Shown here in pieces: positions 53,759 through 64,000 of a stretch of 64,000 nt of DNA. Under the pieces are notes generated by a model that did no database searches, was not told the origin of the DNA, and saw only the letters and a list, made by a program, of their open reading frames with translations. The stretch is from Cercospora beticola. Lineage: Eukaryota; Ascomycota; Dothideomycetes; Mycosphaerellales; Mycosphaerellaceae. Numbering within the stretch: the first letter of the stretch is position 1; every line of letters starts with the position of its first letter. The stretch is taken from contig NC_088937.1 of the NCBI RefSeq assembly GCF_033473495.1, positions 1,426,001 through 1,490,000 on the forward strand. The letters run 5' to 3'. The translations under genes were made by a program, and so were the position numbers.

Positions 53759-56700
53759 CTACCTCTTCAGCGTCTTCTGCTTTTCAGCAGCCTCAACGAC
53801 CTTCTTCTTCACTGCCAGACCCTTCCGTGCCCTCACCTTGTCAACATATTTCAAAGCGACATTCTCCTTGTCAGCCTTTTCTCCTAGATCCTCGAGCTGT
53901 TCCTCTGTATAAGGTACCCAGTACGGGTCCTCATCAATCATTTCGAAACCCTCAAATACCAACTGTGGTGCCGCAAAACCACTCGTCCTCTGTCGCATCT
54001 CATCCGAAAAGCCAAAAGACTCCGCCACTGGTAGCAGTGACAGCACAGTGAAATTATTCGTCGACTCCAGCATTTGCTCGTCCACAATACGGCCGTTTCG
54101 GCGTCCGATCACGTTGTACACTTTGCTGAGCACTTCCGTCGAAGCTTGAATTTCACAACTGTACATTGCAAGCATGATACGAGGTGACCAGTCGAGGAAG
54201 CCTTGACGAATAGAATCCCGAACGGTCCGGAGCACTTCGCCGGTGAGACGGCCCATGTTGGCACTGATCTCATCTTCGGACAATTCGGTGCTGACGTCTT
54301 CGAGGAAGATGGCAACACCTTGCATTGGTTCGTGGCATAGTGGTCCTTGATATGTGGCCAGTTGGAAGGCATAAGTGATTTTGTCGGCAAGAGCTGCAAT
54401 AGCTGATGTGCCGTTGGCTTGAGCTTGGTCGTTATTTTCGCGGAAGAATCTTCCACAGACACCAGCCGCTGTCGTGTCGATGAGAACATTCGGTCCAACG
54501 CGCCGAGGGCCAAATGCTGCAATCTTGTCAATCGCATCCTTGAAGATCTCGCGATCGGCCTTTTCTTCGATAAATGCAGCGCCAAGCTGTTGCTTGAAGT
54601 CGGTCATTGAGAGGCCCTGGTCGGCGACAGCATTGCTTTCTTCAGCTTCAACATCCTGCTCACCGGGCTCTCCAGCCTGATCTGTGTGATCGCTGGTGTT
54701 CGCTCCAGCAGATCGTTCCTCTTCCTGCGCTTTCCGCTCCGAATACAACCTCTTGACCGCACCCGTGTGCTTGATGAGGAAAGCGGTGACCGGCGCTGGG
54801 AGGGGTCGCACTGCTAGGCGGATGGTCAACTGCTTGCTGGAGGTGACACCCTCAATTCTGCCGCGACCAAGCGCAGGGTTGCTAGCCTCTTTCATCTCTT
54901 CGGCTTTGACAATAGACTCTCGATATGGCACCATAGCCTCGCCAGCTTGGATCTCGCATTTCGCGAATCTCTCCTGGAGATCTTTCATGCAGCGTTCCAA
55001 GTGCAGTTCGCCCGCTGTCAGTATCACGTGCTCGCCGCTTTCAAGTTGTTCGTAAGAGACGGCAGGATCGGCCTGAACAAGCAACTGCAAGCCACGGATC
55101 ATCTTGTCCAGGTCTCCAGGATGTGCCGGCTCAAGCGCGACGCGTACAATAGGTGCATTGGTAGATATGGCTGTGGTGGATGACAGATTCGGCGCTCCTT
55201 CCAATTGCGAGGAGATTGTGCCTGACTTAAGGATCGCGCCTTCCAGCCCAGCGATGGCGACAATGTTGCCAGCAGGTACTGAGTTCAGTGACTCGAGCCC
55301 ACGTCCCATGAGCAGATACAATGCAGTGACCGTGACTTTCTGCGGCAGTGGTTCGGCATGCGGTTGCGCAGGGGTGTATTTCGGTGGCAAGACATATACC
55401 TCGTCTCCGACAGTCAGTGTGCCGGAAAGCAGACGAGCGAAACCAATCAGATGTTCGGGATCATCTTTCTGGTCATCATCTTCCGCGGGAGCGTCCAACT
55501 CATCTTCGTCTCCAATCGCTGCTGTACTCAAGGCATCGGCGACGTTGTCAACATTGGCCTCGCTGTTGGCCAATGCCTGAGCACGTGCAATTTCCGCTCT
55601 TTTCTTCCGCCCAAGCTCTCGAGCCTCCTCGGCTGTCAGAGCACCGCCGCGCCTCTTATTCGATGGCAGCTCGCTTTCCGGTATTGACACCATCTTACTG
55701 ACATAGGCTACTATAGGCTTACCGATAGTCGGGTCCGAATGGGTCATTGCGTCCTTGATCGCACCATCGATATGCTCGGCGCCAGGTGAGTTCTCCAACA
55801 AGGCTGGTACGCGATTCTCTTGGGCTGCTTTGGGGGACGGAAGGCCCATGATGACAGATACAAGGACAGCGGTGGACAGCGGAAGCCAGTTTGTAAACAC
55901 GGCAGATAGCAGTGCTTTAGGGTCTTTCGATCTCAGAATGTGTGCAGGTATCTTGATACCAAGACTTTTGGTGATTTTCTCAAGTAGAGCCTCGTCGCCT
56001 TTGTTGTTTGGCCCACCGGTCGTAGCTTCATAAACTGCCCAGATCTGTTCCAGCACCAGTTGCACGAACATGGGCTTCAGGTTCCGACCCTTGAGGTGCT
56101 TCGAACTCAAGACACGCTTCGACTTGGGGTCCAGGTAGAAATCGCCCCAAAGGACTTTTTCCAGAAGATTACGCTTGACGCCCAATTTCTTCTCGTACAA
56201 TGCTGCGAACTGCCGAGGAGTGAAGGCCCATCCATCAATGGCAGTGGCGAAAATGACATTGTTTTTTTCCGGCTCGAAGTAAATGTCTTCGTCATCCTTC
56301 TCCTCGTACTCTGTCGAGGCATCACCCGTGACATAGCCATTGTCGTCCTGCACGACACTGCCCTGTCTGCTACGCGCATCATCTTCCTGCGCCTTCGCCG
56401 CTGCAGCTGCACTCACCTTCTCGTCCATGCGCTCACGCCACTTCAGATCATCCTCCATGCGCTCGCCGAGGGCGAAGCTGCCGACGACTGCGTTGACCTG
56501 CTCGAGGAGTTTCGACAGATGAGTGTAGGCTTCGCCTGGGCTCAACTTCAATTCCGTAATGAGACGGTCCATCTTGTTGATGACTAGGAGAGGCTTTAAC
56601 TTTTCCGTCCATACTTGCCGCAGCACTGTGACTGTCTGAGAGCACACGCCCTCGACAGCATCTACGAGCACAATCGCACCATCGCAAAGTCGCGAAGCTG

Positions 56701-57158
56701 TAGACACTTCGGAGCTGAAATCGATGTGGCCGGGCGAGTCAATGAGATTGATCAGATATTCTTTCTGCTCCGGCTCCGCGTCAGGAGCACTTCGCTGGAG
56801 AAGTGGGAAATACAACGATATGGCAGAGGACTCCATGGTGATGCCTCGTTCCTGTTCATCGGGCCTCGAGTCCAAGTAGCGGACCTTGCCGGCCTGCTTT
56901 GGCGAAATAATTCCATTGGTGGCGATGAGGCTATCCGTTAGAGAAGTCTTTCCATGGTCCTACAACTCGTCAATACACGTTTCGTGATAAAACGGGGGGC
57001 GAGTCGACGTACAACGTGAGCAAGAATGCATATCTGTGGCAGGTTAGCTTGGCTGCAAGTACTGATCAGCAATTTCAAATGCTGGCTTTGCTCACGTTGC
57101 GAATCGTGTCGCCAGCCTGCTGGAGCTTGACCAGCTTTTCGGGCTGGACGACAGGCAT
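53759..57158 (-). CDS. EFL1: Ribosome-biogenesis GTPase EFL1/Ria1 (three exons, 1094 aa)
   Basis: This is a GTPase related to EF-2 that, with Sdo1 (SBDS), releases Tif6 from pre-60S particles. I read complement(join(53759..56959, 57013..57033, 57096..57158)). Exon 1 encodes MPVVQPEKLVKLQQAGDTIR plus Asn, and exon 2 is a 21-nt microexon encoding ICILAHV. The third exon begins DHGKTSL, so the P-loop AHVDHGKT straddles an intron. Introns are 62 and 53 nt with phase 0 junctions. RGITM (residues about 66-70), DSPGH (about 102-106) and NKMD (about 156-159) complete the G motifs. The large EF-2-like domains II-V follow, with the insertion-rich sequence characteristic of Efl1 (acidic LDAPAEDDDQKDD). 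The convergent MFS gene ends 117 bp away. Confidence 0.94.
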
Positions 57159-57702
57159 CTTTTTGCAGACGTCCCAGCCTTCGGTGCGCTGCCGTGCCAA
57201 CAGACCAGTGTCAACGGCGACGGTGGCAGCAGATAGCAGGCAGAATTGAAGGACAGCGGCCCGTTTTATGGCATCCCCGACGCGATGATTCAAAGTGAGT
57301 AATGTGGGATGCAATTGGAGGAAAGCTTCTGCGTGCCGCCGCAGCTCCCAGCATTCGTCCAAGTCGCTGCAACGGCACGACACGATTCACCGAGGCGGGC
57401 AGGGCGTGTTGACACGCTGCATGCATACATACATGTAGCCCTCACAACACGCCGGACGTGCCATGCGCCGACTGCGATTGCCTCGCTCGCCGTCCTCTCA
57501 CTTCCTCATCCCGTCGTCGCAGCAAGCATCAGCGACGCGCCTGCCGCAGAAGGACGACCCTTTTCGCCCCCCTTCCAATCTAGCACCCGCCGTCGATCGC
57601 ATGTCCATTCGGCCCGCCCACCACTGCCCACGAATGCAGCCCGACGTCGTCGACACTGCTGATGCCCTCGCGACGCGTCGTGTGTAGTATACCGTCTTCA
57701 TC
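57159..57702. promoter_or_regulatory. Divergent intergenic region (EFL1 / OPY1-like)
   Basis: 544 bp, C-rich in its right half, between divergent start codons. It must include both promoters. No gene or repeat was recognised. Confidence 0.35.
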
Positions 57703-59050
57703 ATGGCCGACGGCGGCGTCGTTCCCCAGCATGCGCCCGCCGTCAAGCCTCCCGCCTCCACAGCGACCATCCCCATTCCGACGCAGAATCCCAAGCGATT
57801 GACCGTCGACACCTTCTCGCCCGTCACGCAGTTCGGCAGCTACGAGTACGACAGGATCATCAGGCAGGGACCGGTGCTCAAGCGCACGCGGAGAACCAAG
57901 GTGGGTGATTGAGCAATGCGCGTCGAACGGGCGTTGCTCCGTGCTAAGCACAGTGGAGCAGTCTTGGAAGCCCGTCTACATCGTCCTGAGGGCAAACCAA
58001 CTGTCCATCTACAAAAACGAGAAAGAGAGCAAGCTACGCCATGCGGTCAATCTCTCCGAGCTCACCGCAGTCGCGCGACAAAAGGACCCCAAGCGGCAGA
58101 ACAAGCATGTCTTTGGCCTCTTCTCGCCCTCGCGAAACTTCCACCTCGAGGCCGCGACAGAGAAGGAGGCCCAGGAATGGGTAGAAGCAATACGACTGCA
58201 GGCACGTATGGATCAAAAGGAAGAGGAGATGTACCTTGCCAGCCCGTCTGGTGCGAATGCGAGCTATCGCGGCTTTGAACGGAGCATCGATGCCAATTTG
58301 AGCCCATCGGCGAACGACGTTGTGTCTGGATACAGCTCCTCCGACGCAGAGGCTCTCAATACCACTCAAGTCCTGCCACGAACGCGAGATCGAGCGAGCA
58401 TGAACATGACAAACAATCGCAAATCCTCTGCTATCGAATACTCGGGGGCCGAGCATGGATCGTGCTCCGACTTCTCCGATTGGGGTGGAGGACCGGCTGC
58501 ACGCATGTCTGCACTTTCGCTGTCACACTCTGAGATACGACCGTCTACCGGCAATACTCAGCAGATCAGTCCTGTCTACGGGCAAGCGCCCGGGCGGCCT
58601 TCAATGGGTGTGCGGAATCCAAGCCAGGTGTCCGGCATCAATTTGGGTTCCGAAGAAGGTGTCAAAAAGCAAGCCGTGGCTGATGATCCAGAGCGTGTTA
58701 TTTACCACGGCTGGATCTATCTACTGAAGTCCAAGTCCGGTGTCCGACAATGGAAGAAAGTCTGGATGGTGCTGCGGCCGAAGCAACTCGCAGTCTACAA
58801 AAATGAGGAAGAATACACGGCACTAATCGTCCTGCCCTTCCCAAGCATCATCGACGCTGTCGAGATTGACGACATCTCGAAAACAAAGACTGCATGCATG
58901 CAGATCCTCACCGAGGACCGGAATTACCGATTCTGCGCAGTGGACGAAGACAGTCTCGCGAGGCTACTAGGAGCGCTGAAGAGCTTGTTATCAAAGCGGA
59001 AAGCGAAGGCTGTGCTTCAGCAGCAACAGCAACCTGTCGCTGCCACCTAG
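57703..59050 (+). CDS. OPY1: Double-PH-domain protein, Opy1-like (428 aa)
   Basis: I read join(57703..57900, 57962..59050). The 61-nt intron (GTGGGT to GAGCAG) joins LKRTRRTK to SWKPVYIVLR in phase 0. The first PH domain covers about residues 50-160 (VLKRTRRTKSWKPVYIVLR, NQLSIYKNEKE, HVFGLFSPSRNFHLEA and the terminal AQEWVEAI). The second covers about residues 311-418 (YHGWIYLLKSKSGVRQWKKV, WMVLRPKQLAVYKNEEEY, YRFCAVDEDSLARLLGAL). A Ser/Gly/Thr-rich linker joins them and a Gln run ends the protein. Two PH domains in this order match yeast Opy1, a phosphoinositide-binding regulator of the PI4P 5-kinase Mss4. The symbol is therefore by analogy. Lipid binding at the plasma membrane is inferred. 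Confidence 0.82.
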
Positions 59051-59540
59051 CACTGCTCTCGAGCATTACGACGCCATTGACGGCTTGACGATGACGATAC
59101 TACAAATACCCCCTACGAATCCGTTTGCGAACATGTCCTATGCTTTGGTGTACACAATTGGCTTGGCGATGGTTATGCCACGCCGTCTACCGCCACCAGG
59201 ACATTCGCGTTGCTAGAATAGCAGTATAGTTCATAACTGCGAAACCTTGTGTATACCGTTGTCGGTCTCCTGTAGGTTCATGTGCCCGAGCCCGAGCCAT
59301 TCAAAGGATCTGGCTAGTCTTGGCGAAGATGAATAATGACGTCGCCCAGGGACGAGTATGCTACTTTCAACGCCCGAATGTCCGTTGAGAGCGATGGTTA
59401 TCGGTGCGAGGTGCGAGGCAGTATTGCGTTGCACACAGTGACTTCACAATGAAACAGTTTCATTGCGTCTATAAGTAGAGTAGGACGCATACTCACAAAG
59501 GACATCAACTACTGATCTTGAACATCATTGCATACCCAAC
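59051..59540. promoter_or_regulatory. Intergenic region with a candidate TATA element
   Basis: 490 bp between two co-oriented genes. A TATAAG string at about 59470 lies 70 bp before the DUF1772 start codon and is a plausible TATA box. No gene was recognised. Confidence 0.35.
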
Positions 59541-60257
59541 ATGACAACTACTGGTACCGCTGCACAAGTCCTTGGCATATCCGTGGCTCTTGTAGGAGCT
59601 GGTGGTATCGCTGCTCTCAGTCTTTTCGATGTTCCCGAACTCCAAGCACAACCGGCAGATCGATCACTTCCTGCCATCAGATGGTTGTTCTCAAGAGGCT
59701 CTCATATCTTTCCGCAAGCTGCTGTGAGTATTTCCCAGACTTCTTGAGAGATTTCGCTCGATCATCAACTAATGAGTTCAAAGGCCCTTTCTGCGGCTGG
59801 CTTCGCCTATGCAGCATACGACACCCTTCCGCAACACACTAGATCTCTAAGCCAACTTCTCAAAGGCACAAATCCCAAGACCAACGGCTTTCTAGCAGCT
59901 GCCGTATTGGCGATCTCGATTGGGCCATTTACGTCCTACATGTTGTCAAACAATTTTGCACTTGTCGAAAAGAATGAGAAGTTGGGAGGTGCGCGTAGTC
60001 AGAAGTCTGCTGAGCAACAACGTCAGCAAGGTCGGCGACCTGGTCAAGGCAGCGCCGAGGATTCCGTCAATAACATACGTGGTGTTGATGAGTTCCGAGA
60101 TCTGAGCAACCCGATGGCAAAAACTGATTTATCGTCATCTGAGGCAGATGATCGTGAAGTGAGGGAGAGGCTAGGGAAGTTTGGTGGGCAGAATATGGTG
60201 CGGGCGGTCTTACTTGGAGGGGGTGGCATTGTAGGGCTCGTTACTGCTTTACTTTAA
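59541..60257 (+). CDS. DUF1772-family membrane protein (218 aa)
   Basis: I read join(59541..59723, 59784..60257). The 60-nt intron starts GTGAGT, has a CTAAT branch and ends at AAAG, joining HIFPQAA to ALSAAGFAYAAYD in phase 0. The product is a small multi-helix membrane protein: an N-terminal helix (VLGISVALVGAGGIAALSL), a conserved FSRGSHIFPQ element, a helix after the intron, another (FLAAAVLAISIGPFTSYML) and a C-terminal one (AVLLGGGGIVGLVTALL). The DUF1772 family includes anthrone-oxygenase-like enzymes and many proteins of unknown function. I cannot tell which this is. There is no polyketide synthase nearby, so a biosynthetic role is unsupported. The loop before the last helix is long and charged, as in several fungal members. 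Confidence 0.83.
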
Positions 60258-60386
60258 AGCGGTGGAGAGCGAGCTTATGTGGAGGATCTTAGTGCAAATG
60301 GTTTTGGTCGTCAGTGAAAATATGTAAACTATCGTTCATTACACATTCGGCTTGACTACATGTTTTTCTCAAATTAGTATTTCGAG

Positions 60387-61126
60387 CTATTGAGCAAGCC
60401 CGATAATGAAGTCAGCTGCCTGCTGAGCGTACTTCGAGACAGTTGCAGAGTGCACGTCCAAGTCAAGACCGCTTGCGCAAAACGGGTCGTTCTCATCACA
60501 GTAAGAAACCAGAACGTTAGCCCACGTGCCAAGCGCTGCCAGACTGCTCTGTCGAGCGAAGATACCACTGCGTGTCGATGTTCCTCGAGAGTATGGTTGA
60601 CCAACGTTGAATCGTGGGTCGCCAAAGACTGCCACGCCGATAACTGAACATGTCGTTAGTTGTAGCGCGTTAGATAGGTCAGAATAGACTTACTGTTCTG
60701 TCTGTACTGCTCAGCAATTGGAGCTGGCTTCCCGGTGCCTCCAGCCAAAGTGTCGGTCATGACATTGCCTCCCTGGCTGTAACCGATCAATGCGATGCGT
60801 GAGTTGGGACCGCAGGCAGCCACATAATCCTCAATGCTCTTTTTCGTGTCCTCGATCCCATCAACCACGCTCGTAATGTAGTTGGAGTCGAGGGCGATGA
60901 TTGTCGCCGGGTAGTCGATGGCATGCGAGTATGAGCCTGCAACTTGTGCTTCCACAAGGTTCGCAACGGGTCCGACAGTGCCCTCGCCCACGGGCTGGTT
61001 ACTGCCACGAGCAACGAGGATGTACAGACCGTTTCCAGTCGCACAGGTGACTTGTCTCTTCTCCAATGGGGCGGCTTGTGTCAGGGCCACCAGGCTACCC
61101 AATGCCAAAGCTGAGATTCGAACCAT
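60387..61126 (-). CDS. Secreted cutinase-family (CE5) esterase (229 aa)
   Basis: I read complement(join(60387..60643, 60694..61126)), with ATG at 61126. The intron is 50 nt (GTAAGT, branch CTAAC, acceptor TTCAG) and splits an Ile codon. A signal peptide (MVRISALALGSLVALTQA) is followed by a Kex2-type site APLEKR, then QVTC, the mature start. The catalytic Ser117 lies in GYSQGG. Asp197 is in CDENDPFC and His209 is in DLDVH, completing the triad and the conserved disulfide region (Cys193/Cys200). The family hydrolyses cutin, acetyl-xylan or similar esters, and acetylxylan-esterase-type substrates are as likely as cutin. The fully secreted architecture fits a plant-tissue or litter-degrading lifestyle. 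It converges on the DUF1772 gene with 129 bp between. Confidence 0.92.
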
Positions 61127-62991
61127 TGTGGGAGATGTCGTCTCACAAATCGGGACTTGGCTCGAGTGTGAGGTTGAAACGAATGTGAGCAACGAGCGTG
61201 GGCGACAGGTGAGTGGCCGGGAAGACGTTGACCGCGTGGAAGAGGCGAAGTCGTTCTTTATGTCTCGGCGCGCGAGTCGTCGGTCTGGGGACCATGCAGA
61301 TCACCAATCTCACTCATCGTGTCGGCCTATGGAGGTAGTGTAAGACGGAGCCAACGACTTGTTTCAGTGCTCTCAAGGGCACCCATGGCACTCATTGGCC
61401 TCAGACGTGGACTGTCGTTCTTCATCGACCTATCGTTGGCGCAGGTAATCTTCTCGTACGCATACCAATCCGCATCGAGTGGCCGGCTGCGTGCATGCCT
61501 GGAGAGTGGTCACTCAGAGAGGCAGGTGCCGGGTGGTGTGCACGTCGATCCGTTCAGCAAACCCTGCTTCGCTAGGCTTGGCTTCGCGAGTGGACCAAAT
61601 AAAGTATGCGACCATAGCTTCTCTGGGATAACACTCCGCTGCACGCTGCAGCTATACCTGTTGTCGGCCGAGAATGAGGGCGCTGTCCATTCACAGCTCG
61701 ACTCCAACCATGTCGTCCCCAGCGGAGGACATTGCGGGGGAGGTGGTCGAATTTCCTTGGCAGTGGTTGCCACGCCGGCAGAAGCAGTCCGTTGCCAGCA
61801 TTAAGCGAGCCGACCGACCTCCGACCTCCCGTCACTACTCTCGGAGCGAAATGTGTCCTACAACCACCCGACAAGATCATCAACATTTGAAGGCACACTG
61901 GCCATGACCGGCTCAGAACGAGGCTTGGCTTTCCAGGAAGCGGCAAAGCAACTGACATGTTGACAACCAAAGTGAGCGCGGCCGCACAATCGGAAGACAA
62001 AAGCTATTTCGCTAGTTGTGCTGGACTGGTATGCAATAATAATCAAAAACATGCAAAGACCGGTTCTCCGCAGGCACTCGCAACAGTCAGCCGAAGTCCG
62101 CACGCAAGGACTAAACCCACGCGCACTAATCACAAAATTGATTGCGCCCAACTCAACTTTACTGCAAGGAATCTAGTAATGAAGCAGAACGCCAGACTGT
62201 CAATACCAGTTGCCGGGGCTCTGTTGAATTCTAGACCATCGCAAATGAAGGCATTTGCTGACTGATCATCGCGTATATCCGACTGAATCTGCAACACTGT
62301 GCGAAAATCGTGCCGCAGGGAGACGGACTCATCCCCTCCAGACGTGATTGATCATCACAATCTATTCACACGTACTGTAATGGAGGGCTCGTGGGCTAAT
62401 GCTGCAACAGCTCCACAGCTGGGGCTATCTGCAGAGTCGTGCAGCCATATACCAACACCAGCACATTCAGACCCACTAGGCCTCGCAACAAACAACATCC
62501 TTTGAGCTAGCACGAGACGAGCGTGAGCTTCCGGAAGAATAGTTTCCAGCCGCGTGTGCCTGCTGCACCTAGGAGAAGTGCGAGAAATTCGTTTTGTCCT
62601 GCATGAGAGTCTTGATCGTGCTGCTCCGGGCGCGGGTGCGAGTGCTTTTCAAGGGATCAGATCCTCGGTGTTTGACCACCAATCCAACATTCGGTGTCAT
62701 CGCTCAGAACGTTCGACAATTCAGAGCATTGTCTGTTATGGTTGTGTCTACTGACACGGCCCCAGCTGCCGTAGGCCACCAGCAGCTTCACATTTATTCA
62801 CCTCAATTCGTGGGCAAGTCTTCGTTACCCACGTTCGCCATCAGTGAATTCACCCAATCGTTGCCTGTTGTCGTTCCAAATCGCTAAATCCTTTATACAG
62901 TGCAGAGGACTGTTGACCCCTCGCAATATATGGCCAAAGTGGACCCGAACTCGTATGCACAAGAGCAGGTCTCATCTGCTTTGAGGCTCAT
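61127..62991. other. 1.87-kb interval without a recognised gene
   Basis: It contains the upstream region of the secreted esterase and the 3' flank of the hydrolase at the right edge. Several short frames (up to 161 codons) on both strands have no recognisable domains or consistent splice signals. I see no repeat or RNA gene. Confidence 0.4.
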
Positions 62992-64000
62992 TCAGAGCAT
63001 ACTGCGTACTCCCTCGAGTCTCCATCGAACATCCTTGAGCACTTTGCTACTCGGCCGCCATTCTTCAAATTCCTTGACAAGTTCTTTGACTTCCACTTGA
63101 AGCTTTGAATCTCTTTTTACTAGTTCTTCTTCGAGCATACCTCTGACGGCCCACGGTAGGACAAACGGATTCTTCTCCGCTGCACTCGCAAGAGGCGCTG
63201 GCTCAAATGCACTCAGGACGGGAGCAATGCCCGGCGGTGCCAAGCTTGAGCTACCCAGTGAGCCGCGGCGCATGTGATTAGCAGCTGCCAAGTTCGTTGG
63301 ATAGCCCACGTTCGACCCACGACGAGACAGTGCCCCTTCCATGGATTTTCGAGTGTCGGTATTCGCGCGCCTGGAATCACCTTCGAATGCCGCGGGCGAG
63401 ACATCGCTACTTTCTAACGCGAACTCTATCGCTGTGCAATATACAGCAGGATCATCGTAGACTCTGCTGTGGCCGGCGCCGCTGACTATACTGCCTGCAA
63501 GAGGCGCCGAAATCTCTCGTAATAATCCGTGATCGCTAACCCCCAAGTTGCGAAGTTTTGCGGCAAAGATGACGAGGTGTATGAGGAAATTAGAGGTGTG
63601 CAATTGTCCATCGACAAATATGGTCCGATTCACGTAGGGATGGCTTAGCGGGGCGTGAAGACTGGATTCCAGACTCACCAATTGATCATCGAGCCCGCCG
63701 ACATATGTGATCCGGACACCGTGTCGCAGACAAGTGTCCAGAGCGTCAGAATACGCGATAGAGACTTTCGATTTCCTATTAGAGAAATCAAACAGCTCCA
63801 ACGCGCTTCCTCCGAAAAAGCGTAGATTGTACTCAGGGAATGGACCGAGATTGATGCCAGCCATTGCACAAATTCCTATACGTGTTGCTGGATTCAAGCA
63901 GGCCAGGTCCAGTAGCTTTTGCACCAAGAGTGTGGCTACGGGCACTCCTTGCGAATGACAGGCAACCATGATGAAGTCCGCCTGCCGGAGCTCTGTAAGC
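62992..64000 (-). CDS. Alpha/beta-hydrolase-fold protein, 5' part cut by the window edge
   Basis: The visible 336 or so residues end at stop 62992. An internal ATG lies at 63969, but the frame continues upstream as LTELRQADFI to the window end, so the true start is outside. The nucleophile elbow ACHSQGVPVA lies near the edge, and the fold continues with GINLGPFPEY and LFDFSNRKSKVS, then HGVRITYVGGLDDQLVSLES (acid-residue region) and GAGHSRVYDD (likely catalytic His). I recall large fungal hydrolase-like proteins of this pattern with unknown substrates. The C-terminal part is charged (VEVKELVKEFEEWRPSSKVL). The lid and N-terminal region cannot be judged from here. Confidence 0.8.
   Translation of the reverse strand, partial: LTELRQADFIMVACHSQGVPVATLLVQKLLDLACLNPATRIGICAMAGINLGPFPEYNLRFFGGSALELFDFSNRKSKVSIAYSDALDTCLRHGVRITYVGGLDDQLVSLESSLHAPLSHPYVNRTIFVDGQLHTSNFLIHLVIFAAKLRNLGVSDHGLLREISAPLAGSIVSGAGHSRVYDDPAVYCTAIEFALESSDVSPAAFEGDSRRANTDTRKSMEGALSRRGSNVGYPTNLAAANHMRRGSLGSSSLAPPGIAPVLSAFEPAPLASAAEKNPFVLPWAVRGMLEEELVKRDSKLQVEVKELVKEFEEWRPSSKVLKDVRWRLEGVRSML

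Noticed and set aside
44022..61126. Secondary-metabolite gene cluster (Zn2Cys6 regulator, MFS pump, DUF1772, secreted esterase)
   Set aside because: No polyketide synthase, NRPS or terpene synthase is present and these genes are interspersed with housekeeping genes (TRM3, EFL1, OPY1-like).

Overview
The window is nuclear DNA of a filamentous ascomycete (Pezizomycotina; a dothideomycete is my best guess, not proven). Evidence: about 25 protein genes packed on both strands, short introns (38-190 nt, mostly 46-65 nt) with GT donors and CTAAC/CTGAC-like branch sites, and fungus-typical families: Zn2Cys6 regulator, DUF4045-gelsolin fusion, Atg27, Spg1/Tem1, Ste50, Opy1-like, cutinase-family esterase and DUF1772 membrane protein. 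I saw no tRNA, rRNA, CRISPR array, transposase or virus-derived gene. Several real starts and stops lie at splice sites, so single open frames misstate many genes. I rebuilt the exons by hand from splice motifs and reading phase.

Layout. 0.3-7.7 kb: acidic disordered protein (-), then delta-COP (RET2) and the APC/C subunit APC4 (+). 7.9-17.4 kb: two large minus-strand genes, an F-box protein with a Gln/Ala-rich insert and a three-exon DUF4045-gelsolin protein. 18.6-25.9 kb: a SprT-like protein with a degenerate zinc motif, an Mpv17/PMP22 membrane protein, an unidentified Cys-containing protein and a small secreted six-cysteine protein. 26.4-34 kb: an RGG-containing GNAT protein, the ARL2 GTPase (six exons), an unidentified three-exon gene and ATG27. 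34-37.8 kb: an F-box-like protein followed by a 2.5-kb gene-poor stretch. 37.8-46.5 kb: STE50, RRB1, the septation GTPase SPG1 and a five-exon Zn2Cys6 transcription factor. 47.8-57.2 kb: TRM3, a DHA1-type MFS transporter and EFL1/RIA1. 57.7-64 kb: an OPY1-like double-PH protein, a DUF1772 protein, a secreted cutinase-family esterase and an alpha/beta-hydrolase cut by the window end.

The genes are mainly housekeeping and do not form one pathway. Themes recur: vesicle traffic and autophagy (RET2, ARL2, ATG27), cell cycle and septation (APC4, SPG1), ribosome and tRNA maturation (RRB1, EFL1, TRM3) and MAPK/phosphoinositide signalling (STE50, OPY1-like). Secreted or accessory functions are the small six-Cys protein, the esterase, the MFS pump and the DUF1772 protein. 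No backbone enzyme of a secondary-metabolite cluster is present.

The most unusual signals concern gene architecture. There is an ATG-only first exon in RET2 and a 17-nt exon plus three AAG acceptor sites in ARL2. A 21-nt exon carries the start of the EFL1 P-loop, and TRM3 has a 38-nt intron. At two junctions the strongest donor breaks the frame. The protein-level candidates for novelty are the secreted six-Cys protein, the HQxxH SprT-like protein, the RGG-GNAT protein and two unidentified multi-exon genes.
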